From Planctomycetota bacterium (GTDB lineage: Bacteria; Planctomycetota; Planctomycetia; Gemmatales; Gemmataceae), in assembly GCA_018970845.1 (NCBI GenBank), contig JAGWVO010000255.1:1-5598 (forward strand): a DNA stretch of 5,598 nt, read 5' to 3'. A program made the position numbers and the translations under genes. This document shows, one piece after another, positions 1 to 5,598 of the stretch (positions within the stretch are counted from its first letter, which is position 1; each line of letters begins with the position of its first letter). The notes below the pieces were generated by a model. The model did no database searches and was not told the origin of the DNA. It saw only the letters and a program-made list of their open reading frames with translations.

Positions 1-592
1 GGTGCCGATGCTGCCGGCTTGGGTGGAAGCTCCGGAGATCGTGAAACTGCCGCCCGGCAAGACGGTCGGGGAATTTGAATTGACGGCGCTTCCGGGAGCC
101 GTCCCCGGGGAATTCCCATTGGCAATTGAGGCCCGGGCCCTCGAGGGGGGCTCAGGCCGCGTTTGCTCCCGTTTCGTGACCCTGCGGGTGATTCCGCGAC
201 TGGTGGAATCACCACCTGTGAACCTGGTGGCCCGCCAGGGAGGAAAAGCTTTGATGGCGCTTCCCATGAAACCCGGAATGCCCCACTCCGGCACCGCCCG
301 ACTGCTGGAACTTCCGCCGCGGGTGACGGCGGCCGATGCGCCATTGGGCGGAGGCGCCTTGTCAGTGCCAGCGGAGGCCGTGGTTGCGGCCGATGGTCCG
401 GTCGGTGAGCACCGGAACATCGTCTGCGCCATCTCCATGGTCATTGGTGGTGAAAAAGTCACGCAGTATGTCGCGCGCGGCACCACCCTGAGGATCGAGC
501 CCCCCGGTTCGGGCGCCATTGGTCCCGACGGGCGGCCGCTGTCGCGGCTGGAACAACTGCGGTCAAAGGCGACCAGCAAGCCCCGGCCGTAA
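1..592 (+). CDS. C-terminal part of an exported Ig-like/beta-rich protein (PPC-type planctomycetal family), 5' truncated
   Basis: The reading frame is open from the left edge (codons start at base 2) and ends at TAA 590-592, giving 196 visible residues. The GTG at base 2 is only a valine codon at the edge; there is no reason to take it as the true start. The visible part is rich in Pro, Gly and Val with alternating hydrophobic residues, as in beta-sandwich domains. One segment spans about residues 10-66 and a second about 70-166. It has no transmembrane helix and two isolated cysteines (55, 142). The pattern at 133-165 (PVGEHRNIVC, then a hydrophobic strand, then TTLRI) and the tail motif LSRLEQLRSK near residues 180-189 resemble, from memory, the C-termini of large secreted planctomycetal proteins annotated as pre-peptidase C-terminal or subtilase-like, which often precede DUF1549/DUF1553 genes. 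That assignment is inference; no catalytic residues are visible here. The stop lies 12 nt before the next gene, so the two are probably co-transcribed. Confidence 0.8.
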   Translation, partial: VPMLPAWVEAPEIVKLPPGKTVGEFELTALPGAVPGEFPLAIEARALEGGSGRVCSRFVTLRVIPRLVESPPVNLVARQGGKALMALPMKPGMPHSGTARLLELPPRVTAADAPLGGGALSVPAEAVVAADGPVGEHRNIVCAISMVIGGEKVTQYVARGTTLRIEPPGSGAIGPDGRPLSRLEQLRSKATSKPRP

Positions 593-593
593 C

Positions 594-599
594 GGGAGA
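594..599 (+). promoter_or_regulatory. Ribosome binding site for the DUF1549/DUF1553 gene
   Basis: GGGAGA lies 5 nt upstream of ATG 605, inside the 12-nt gap after the preceding TAA. It supports 605 as the start, because an in-frame stop at 590-592 leaves no room for an earlier one. Confidence 0.65.
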
Positions 600-604
600 A
601 CGAC

Positions 605-3001
605 ATGAACTGGACCTATTTTGCCTACATTATGCTGGCTGCTGCTCCCAGGACGGAGGTTTTCCCCCCAAGGATCGACCTTCGGCCGGGGCAGGATTTC
701 CAGCAGTTGTCGGTCTTCTCGACCCGCGCCGACGGCCTGACGACGGAGGTCACGCGCGAGTGCGAGTTTGAAACCCGGCCAGCCGGACTTGCTGGATTGG
801 AAAATGGCCGGTTGCGGGCCGCGCGCGACGGTGAAGGGGTGCTCGTGGTCACCGGGCGGGATGTGAAGATCGAGGTTCCCCTCTCGGTTCGAGGCTCAGG
901 CAAGCCCGCCGCCGTCAGCTTCAGCCGTGATGTGATGCCAATCCTGACACGGGCCGGTTGCAACGGCGGCAAATGCCACGGTGCGGCGGCAGGGAAGGAT
1001 GGTTTCCGCCTTTCCCTATTCGGTTTTGATCCGCTTGGAGACCACTTCCGGTTGGTGGAGGAGATCGCGGACCGTCGGGTCAGCATCTCCCGGGCTGGAC
1101 AATCGCTCCTTGTGACCAAGGCCTTGGGCGCGGTGCCCCACACCGGAGGCAAGAAGATCGAGCCGGGCTCCCCGTTCCACGTACAGTTGACCCGCTGGAT
1201 CCATGAGGGCGCCAAGAACGACTGCGCATCTGTCGCACAGCCAACAGCAATCCGGGTTTATCCATCCGCCATGGTGATGGAGGAGAACAAGGGCAGCGGC
1301 CGCCTGGTGGTCACCGCGGATTACTCCGATGGCAGCATTCGCGATGTCACCCACCTGTGCGCCTTCTATTCAAGCAACGACGGGGTCGCGACACCCGACG
1401 CCCAGGGCATGGTCACTCCGACGGGACGGGGCGAGGCGTTTATCTTGGCCCGGTTCGCGACCCTCACCTCGGGCACCTCGATCATCACGCGCCCGGCGGA
1501 CAGTAAATTTGTGTTCCCGCATGTCGTGGCGCGCAACGCGATCGACGAGGCTGTCCATGCCCGGCTGGGAAAACTGCACATCGCGCCGGCTGACACCTGC
1601 GATGACGCCGTCTTCCTGAGAAGGGCGTCGATCGACCTCAACGGCAGGCTTCCCGAGCCAGCCGAGCTGGAGGCATTCCTCGCCGACAACCGCCCCGACA
1701 AGCGCGACAGGGTTGTCGAAGCCCTGGCGGGGCGCCCGGAGTTCCACGACCTTTGGGTGATGCGCTTTTCCGAGATGCTTCAGATACGGACGGCCAACGG
1801 CGCCAGCCCCAAGGGGGTGGGCAAGTACCACGATTGGCTGCGTGACCGGATTACCTCGGGGGCCACCATCGACAAGCTTGTGTCTGAAATCCTCTCAACC
1901 ACCGGGGGCACTTTTGAGAAACCCGCCGCGAATTACTACCAAACGGAAACCGAGCCAGCGACGCTGGCGGAAAATGTGGCCCAGGCGTTCCTGGGAATGC
2001 GCATCCAGTGCGCCCAGTGCCACAACCACCCGTTTGACCGGTGGACAATGGATGATTATTACGGCTTCACCGCGTTTTTCTCCCAAGTCGGGTACAAGTC
2101 AGCGCCGGAGCCAAGGGAGATCGTGATCTTCAACCGCGGTGAGGGGGAAATTGAGCATCCCCTGACAAAAAAGCCCGCCGTCCCCCGATTCCTTGGCAGC
2201 AGGAGCGATTCCCCCGTGCCGACGGGCGCCGATCGCCGGGAGGCCTTGGCGAAGTGGCTGGCCGACCCCGCCAACCCCTACTTCGCCCGGCATGTGGCCA
2301 ACATCGCCTGGTCGCATTTCATGGGCAGGGGCATCGTTGAACCCGTGGATGATGTCCGCTCATCGAATCCTCCCAGCAACCCGGAGTTGCTCGAGTTGCT
2401 GACGCGCCAACTGCTTGAAAGCCGCTTCGACATGCGCAAGTTGGCCGTTTTGATTTGCCAATCCCGCACCTACCAACTGGCGACGACCAAGAAGGATGCC
2501 TCACAGGCCGACAGCGCCGCGTTCGCGGTGGCGAACATCAGGAGGATGCGCGCTGAAGTGCTGCTCGACTGCCTCGCGCAGGCCACGGGGGAACCGAACA
2601 AGTTTCCCGGTCGCCCGGCCGGAACCAAGGCCGTTCAGCTCCTGGACGGGCGCACGACCAACCATTTCCTCACGACCTTCGGGCGGGCAACCCGCGAAAC
2701 ACCCTGCGCCTGCGAGGTGAAGTCGGAACCGACGCTGTCGCAGGCGCTGCACATGCTCAACGGGGAGAACACGACAGCGAAAATCGCCTCGGGCTCCAGG
2801 CTCAAGGAAATCTTGGAAAAGCCGGGCGACACTTCGACCGCGGTCGAGCAACTGTTCATCGTGGCGTTCTCGCGCAAGCCGGATGCCAACGAGCGTTTGG
2901 GGTTGGCCGGGATTGCCCGAAACCAACCGGATCGCCGTGTCATGCTTGAGGACATCTTCTGGTCCTTGCTGAATTCCCGGGAATTCATGTTCAATCACTG
3001 A
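605..3001 (+). CDS. Planctomycete-type cytochrome/DUF1549-DUF1553 protein (PSCyt2-PSD1) with Ig-like domains
   Basis: A complete 798-residue protein ending in TGA 2999-3001. A short hydrophobic N-terminus (residues 3-14) is the likely export signal, though it lacks a basic residue. Domains in order: an Ig-like segment (about 18-98); a cytochrome-c-like segment starting SFSRDVMPIL at 105 with an expanded haem-type motif C119-X4-C124-H125; a second Ig-like (Big_2-type) segment (about 215-297); DUF1549/PSCyt2 (about 311-495) starting NAIDEAVHARL, with FLRRASIDLNGRLP and a normal haem motif C469-A-Q-C472-H473 followed by NHPFDRW; DUF1553/PSD1 (about 543-795) with TFGRATRETPCACE (C701, C703), a TLSQALHMLNG motif and the usual ending LNSREFMFNH. 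The order matches the well-known planctomycetal family, and the length is within its usual range. It probably acts in the periplasm as a haem protein; the reaction is unknown. It sits between an Ig-like protein gene and a cytochrome/WD40 gene, with gaps of 12 and 8 nt. Family assignment is secure; function is not. Confidence 0.95.
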   Translation: MNWTYFAYIMLAAAPRTEVFPPRIDLRPGQDFQQLSVFSTRADGLTTEVTRECEFETRPAGLAGLENGRLRAARDGEGVLVVTGRDVKIEVPLSVRGSGKPAAVSFSRDVMPILTRAGCNGGKCHGAAAGKDGFRLSLFGFDPLGDHFRLVEEIADRRVSISRAGQSLLVTKALGAVPHTGGKKIEPGSPFHVQLTRWIHEGAKNDCASVAQPTAIRVYPSAMVMEENKGSGRLVVTADYSDGSIRDVTHLCAFYSSNDGVATPDAQGMVTPTGRGEAFILARFATLTSGTSIITRPADSKFVFPHVVARNAIDEAVHARLGKLHIAPADTCDDAVFLRRASIDLNGRLPEPAELEAFLADNRPDKRDRVVEALAGRPEFHDLWVMRFSEMLQIRTANGASPKGVGKYHDWLRDRITSGATIDKLVSEILSTTGGTFEKPAANYYQTETEPATLAENVAQAFLGMRIQCAQCHNHPFDRWTMDDYYGFTAFFSQVGYKSAPEPREIVIFNRGEGEIEHPLTKKPAVPRFLGSRSDSPVPTGADRREALAKWLADPANPYFARHVANIAWSHFMGRGIVEPVDDVRSSNPPSNPELLELLTRQLLESRFDMRKLAVLICQSRTYQLATTKKDASQADSAAFAVANIRRMRAEVLLDCLAQATGEPNKFPGRPAGTKAVQLLDGRTTNHFLTTFGRATRETPCACEVKSEPTLSQALHMLNGENTTAKIASGSRLKEILEKPGDTSTAVEQLFIVAFSRKPDANERLGLAGIARNQPDRRVMLEDIFWSLLNSREFMFNH
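2970..2987. repeat. 18-bp perfect palindrome near the 3' end of the DUF1549/DUF1553 gene
   Basis: TGAATTCCCGGGAATTCA reads the same on both strands, with no central loop. It lies inside the coding sequence, over the codons for the conserved C-terminal LNSREFM motif, and ends 22 nt before the next start codon. Codon constraint on a conserved peptide could produce it by chance. Without a loop it is a poor terminator, but it could be a dimeric protein site or allow local pairing around the gene junction. No function is established. Confidence 0.5.
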
Positions 3002-3003
3002 GG
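3000..3003 (+). promoter_or_regulatory. Ribosome binding site for the cytochrome/WD40 gene, overlapping the upstream stop codon
   Basis: GAGG overlaps the TGA stop (2999-3001) of the preceding gene and sits 6 nt before ATG 3010. The arrangement suggests translational coupling: a ribosome terminating on the upstream gene would already cover this site. Confidence 0.5.
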
Positions 3004-3009
3004 CAAGCC

Positions 3010-4533
3010 ATGCTTGAAGCCATCTTCTTGTGCGCGCTGGCGGCGGGGCAAACAAAACCGCCTGCCGTGTCGTTTGAGGATCTGAAGCCCGTATTCAAAA
3101 AACACTGCCTGAACTGCCACAACGGTGAAAGGCCGCGCGGCGGACTCGACATGACCTCGAAGGCCTCAATCCTTTCCGGTTCCGATTCCGGGGTATCGCT
3201 GACAGCGGGCAAGCCCCGTGAAAGCCTTCTTTTTCGAATGGTCGCCCACATCGACGCCCCCCACATGCCCCCCAACAGCGCGCGGATACCGGAATCCGAG
3301 TTGATCATGATCGAGCGTTGGATTTCCGCCGGCCTGCCGGAACGCAAGGACCTGCCAAAGGCCGCCACCGTGGCGATGTCCGCGGCAGGCCAGGAAAAGT
3401 CAATGGAAAAGCTGGAATCCAAGCCGATGGCGCCCGCCCGCCGTCTTCCCGCCGCTGTTTCCGTCGCCTTGCTGCCAGATGGGTCGGTCGCGAGGCCGCT
3501 TGCCGGGGCCTTGGGCATCGGGGATGGGACAGGTTCGCCCCAGGGCGGTGGTGTCGCCGTGCCATTCGGAGAACCGGAGGTGCGTGTGGTGCGCGCATCG
3601 GGCCCATGGTTGCTCATGGCCGGCGGGGAGTCCGGAAAATCGGGCAAGGCGTCGCTGCTGCGCGTTTCACCACCCAGCCATGTCCGTGATTTTGGCGAGG
3701 ATTTCGACACCATCATGGCGGCGGACATCCATGCCAAAACCGACCGTGTGGCAACCGCGGGTACCTCTCGGGCGGTGAAGGTTTACAAACTTTCGAACGG
3801 AACCCTCTCGCACACGATCAAGGACCATATCGACTGGATCATGGACGCACGATTCAGCCCGGAGGGATTGTTGCTGGCCACCGGCGACCGATCGGGAACC
3901 ACCTTGCTGACGGAATCGGAGACGGGGGCCAAGGTTCACGCGCTGCGCTCGGGCGGCGCCGCCGTTCATTCCATCGCCTGGCGCGCCGACAGCAACGCTC
4001 TCGCCACCGCGGCGGCGGATGGAAAAATCAGGGTTTGGGACGCGCACCATGGCGGCGAGATCGCCTCGTGGATGGCACATGATGGAGGCGCCATGGCTGT
4101 CGCGGCCCTTGCCGGAAACCGCTGGCTGAGCATCGGCCGCGACAGGCGGGCGGTCGTTTGGTCAGCACTTGGCGAAGTATCTGCGGTTATTGAAACATTC
4201 ACCAACTCTCCGCTCTCCATCGCCAGCGGGGAAGACGGTGCCATCGTTTTCGGTTTGGCGAGCGGCGAAATCATCAAGGCTGACACGGGGGCTGTCTCCC
4301 TGCCGGCGATTCCCGCGGCCGAACCCATGGCAAAGACCGCCGGCATGAATTCGGATGCAAGGGCGGGGATACTGAAAACCCTGGAGGAAACGGCGGAGCG
4401 GATGAAAAACGACGCGGCGGCCCACCCAGAACGCAAGGAACTGGCGGAAAGCTACCTGAGCCTGTGCCGGTCGATTGTCCTTCTCAAGGCCGAGATCCTT
4501 AAAGATCAGGCAGCGGGAGGGTCCCCGAAATGA
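3010..4533 (+). CDS. PSCyt1 cytochrome c domain fused to a degenerate WD40-like propeller
   Basis: A complete 507-residue protein. A short hydrophobic N-terminus (residues 4-12) suggests export. Residues about 18-112 form a planctomycete-type cytochrome c domain (PSCyt1): VSFEDLKPVFKKHC leads into the haem motif C33-L-N-C36-H37, followed by RGGLDM. M86 in HMPP is the likely second axial ligand, and MIERWISAGLPE closes the domain. A Pro/Ala/Gly-rich linker (about 113-187) follows, then a beta-propeller-like region (about 188-427) with roughly six repeats of about 40 residues. The best repeats are 276-318 (ARFSPEGLLLATGDRSG) and 319-360 (IAWRADSNALATAAADGKIRVWD). Only one true Trp-Asp pair is present (W343-D344), so the propeller is divergent. 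Residues 447-500 are predicted helical and rich in Lys/Glu, perhaps a coiled coil. It is likely a periplasmic electron-transfer or scaffold protein working with the DUF1549/DUF1553 protein encoded 8 nt upstream. The 3' end overlaps the next gene by 4 nt. Domain calls are firm; the role is inferred. Confidence 0.92.
   Translation: MLEAIFLCALAAGQTKPPAVSFEDLKPVFKKHCLNCHNGERPRGGLDMTSKASILSGSDSGVSLTAGKPRESLLFRMVAHIDAPHMPPNSARIPESELIMIERWISAGLPERKDLPKAATVAMSAAGQEKSMEKLESKPMAPARRLPAAVSVALLPDGSVARPLAGALGIGDGTGSPQGGGVAVPFGEPEVRVVRASGPWLLMAGGESGKSGKASLLRVSPPSHVRDFGEDFDTIMAADIHAKTDRVATAGTSRAVKVYKLSNGTLSHTIKDHIDWIMDARFSPEGLLLATGDRSGTTLLTESETGAKVHALRSGGAAVHSIAWRADSNALATAAADGKIRVWDAHHGGEIASWMAHDGGAMAVAALAGNRWLSIGRDRRAVVWSALGEVSAVIETFTNSPLSIASGEDGAIVFGLASGEIIKADTGAVSLPAIPAAEPMAKTAGMNSDARAGILKTLEETAERMKNDAAAHPERKELAESYLSLCRSIVLLKAEILKDQAAGGSPK
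4515..4521 (+). promoter_or_regulatory. Ribosome binding site that decides the start of the PQQ-repeat gene
   Basis: GGGAGGG within the end of the cytochrome/WD40 gene lies 8 nt before ATG 4530. The tandem ATG at 4533 would be 11 nt away and the one at 4557 much farther, so 4530 is preferred. Confidence 0.7.
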
Positions 4534-5598
4534 TGCAGGTGCGCGGCTTGGCGACCATGGCCTGCCTGTTTGGAGGCTTCGCCACCTGTGCCGACTGGAA
4601 TCAATTCCGGGGCCCGTTGGCCAACGCCTCCGCGCCAGGGGTTTTGATCCCCGGCAAGTGGGGGCCGGACCGAAACATCCGCTGGTCGATTCCGTTGGCC
4701 GGTGTGGGCTTTTCCTCTCCAGTCGTCTCGGGCGGCAAGATCTTTTTGACTACCTGCCTTGAGCCCACTGGCGAAAGGCTGCTTGTCTGCCACAACCTGG
4801 AAACAGGCAAGGAGGCTTGGAAACGGGAGGTGGTGAAGGCTCCCCTTGAGACCCGGCACCAGTTGAGTTCATGCGCGAACAGCACCCCACTGGCCACATT
4901 TGACAAGGTTTACTGCAGCTTCCTCGACAAGGACAGGTATGTCCTTGCATCCTACGACCATGGCGGATCGGAAATGTGGCGTGTGGACATGGGCCGCTAT
5001 GTCAACAAGCATGGGTTTTGCAGCAGCCCAATGCTGCAGGATGGCAAGATCCTTATTGCCGCCGACAATGACGCCAGCGGATTCGTCGCTGCTGTCGATC
5101 CCTCAACCGGGAAGGTCTTGTGGCGCCACGAAAGGACCAATCCGGTGAGGTCCTTCAGCACTCCGATTCCAGGCAAGGACAACAAGCAGGCCCTGTTGGC
5201 TGGCTGCCGGGGCCTGACGGCGTTTGACACTTGCACGGGCAAGGTGGATTGGCGGGTGGAAACACCAACGGAAAAGTTCGTGGCCACCCCGGTGGTTTGT
5301 GATGGCATTGCCGTGGTCTCGGGCAGCAGCCCGGAAAACTCGCTTTGGGGTGTGGACATCGAATCCGGTGGCAAGGTTTTGTGGAAAGAAACAGCCAACG
5401 CCCTATACACTTGCTCGCCCGTGACCGCCAACGGCTTGGTGTTTGGCGTGACCGACCAGGGCATCGCCTGGTGTCTGGACCCGAAAACAGGCAAGAGACA
5501 TTGGACAGAACGACTTGGCAAGGCTCATCACGCTTCCATTGTGTCGGTAAACAACCTTCTGTTGGCAATCGACAGGGATGGCAATTGCCATGTTTTTG
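4530..5598 (+). CDS. PQQ-repeat (BamB-like) beta-propeller exported protein, 3' truncated
   Basis: The frame opens at ATG 4530, overlapping the upstream TGA as ATGA, and stays open to the right edge: 356 codons plus one base. The N-terminus has a signal-peptide shape (R5, hydrophobic 7-18, likely cleavage around 20-21), followed by ADWNQFRGP, the typical first motif of planctomycetal PQQ-like propellers, and by FSSPVVSGGKIFLTT at 61-75. Six blade signatures of the type xxDxxTGKxxWxxx are visible, with the tryptophans at W97, W150, W198, W241, W285 and W325, about 40-53 residues apart. Examples are DPSTGKVLWRHE and DPKTGKRHWTER. Family members are usually around 400-450 residues, so probably one or two blades lie beyond the window. 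The mature part has an unusual eleven cysteines (76, 87, 115, 129, 164, 226, 235, 257, 295, 315, 353). No adjacent Cys-Cys pair of quinoprotein dehydrogenases is seen, so a structural or binding role is more likely than PQQ catalysis. True BamB function is not implied. Confidence 0.92.
   Translation, partial: MMQVRGLATMACLFGGFATCADWNQFRGPLANASAPGVLIPGKWGPDRNIRWSIPLAGVGFSSPVVSGGKIFLTTCLEPTGERLLVCHNLETGKEAWKREVVKAPLETRHQLSSCANSTPLATFDKVYCSFLDKDRYVLASYDHGGSEMWRVDMGRYVNKHGFCSSPMLQDGKILIAADNDASGFVAAVDPSTGKVLWRHERTNPVRSFSTPIPGKDNKQALLAGCRGLTAFDTCTGKVDWRVETPTEKFVATPVVCDGIAVVSGSSPENSLWGVDIESGGKVLWKETANALYTCSPVTANGLVFGVTDQGIAWCLDPKTGKRHWTERLGKAHHASIVSVNNLLLAIDRDGNCHVF

Noticed and set aside
2..4. GTG as a genuine start codon for the first gene
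   Set aside because: There is no room to see a ribosome binding site. The product would begin inside a beta domain without a signal peptide, so the gene almost certainly starts upstream of the window.
590..607. Read-through fusion of the first two genes, which share a reading frame
   Set aside because: The frames match, but a clean TAA, a Shine-Dalgarno-like sequence and a hydrophobic N-terminus at 605 indicate two separate genes. No recoding signal is visible.
625..1215. 196-codon open frame on the minus strand
   Set aside because: It is antisense to the Ig-like and cytochrome-like segments of the 798-aa protein; its composition is that of a shadow frame.
2501..3055. 184-codon open frame on the minus strand
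   Set aside because: It overlaps the conserved DUF1553 region and the gene junction, is Arg/Gly-rich, has no recognisable motif, and has no independent upstream region.
2991..3737. 248-codon open frame on the minus strand
   Set aside because: It lies opposite the cytochrome/WD40 gene, which has clear domain motifs. Its translation is Ser/Pro/Arg-rich without recognisable domains, as expected for an antisense shadow in GC-rich DNA.
4566..4592. Lipoprotein signal (lipobox) at C20 of the PQQ-repeat protein
   Set aside because: The residues before the cysteine are F-A-T, not the usual Leu-[Ala/Ser]-[Gly/Ala]. An ordinary signal-peptidase cleavage near residues 20-21 is at least as likely.
4475..4762. 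95-codon plus-strand frame at the start of the PQQ gene
   Set aside because: It is out of frame with the PQQ-repeat protein, whose motifs (ADWNQFRGP, FSSPVVSGGKIF) run through the same DNA. No homology signal is seen in the alternative frame.
4997..5521. 174-codon open frame on the minus strand
   Set aside because: It is antisense to four clear PQQ blades; its sequence is low-complexity and motif-free.
4530..5598. Quinoprotein (PQQ-dependent) dehydrogenase
   Set aside because: The blade motifs fit PQQ-like repeats, but there is no adjacent Cys-Cys pair and the start of the protein (ADWNQFRGP) matches the BamB-like exported propellers of PVC bacteria. Cofactor binding is not supported.

Overview
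The window is 5.6 kb of GC-rich, densely coding DNA. It looks like part of one plus-strand operon from a member of the Planctomycetes/Verrucomicrobia (PVC) group. The phylum-level clue is the domain content. One protein carries the PSCyt2 (DUF1549) and PSD1 (DUF1553) domains, the next carries a planctomycete-type cytochrome c domain (PSCyt1) fused to a WD40-like propeller, and the last is a PQQ-repeat (BamB-like) propeller. These families are greatly expanded in Planctomycetes and Verrucomicrobia. I cannot separate the two phyla from the sequence alone.

Layout, all on the + strand: (1) 1-592, the 3' end of a gene for a beta-rich, Ig-like exported protein that begins upstream of the window; (2) 605-3001, a 798-residue protein with two haem-type motifs, two Ig-like segments, DUF1549 and DUF1553; (3) 3010-4533, a 507-residue cytochrome c (PSCyt1)/WD40-like protein; (4) 4530-5598, the first 356 codons of a PQQ-repeat propeller protein that runs off the right edge. 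The junctions are 12 nt, 8 nt and a 4-nt ATGA overlap, each with a purine-rich ribosome binding site. No non-coding stretch exceeds 12 nt, and I see no internal promoter or terminator. No RNA gene, CRISPR array or mobile element is visible.

All the products look exported, or are of exported families. The complete 798- and 507-residue proteins carry three covalent-haem-type motifs between them (CX4CH, CXXCH, CXXCH), and two different beta-propellers follow. The simplest reading is an envelope-located, multi-protein redox or substrate-handling complex of the kind widespread but functionally unresolved in this group. The substrate and reaction cannot be read from the window. The DUF1501 gene that, from my memory of these genomes, often follows the DUF1549/DUF1553 gene is not here. 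The cytochrome/WD40 and PQQ propeller genes take its place, and this is the most distinctive aspect of the locus.
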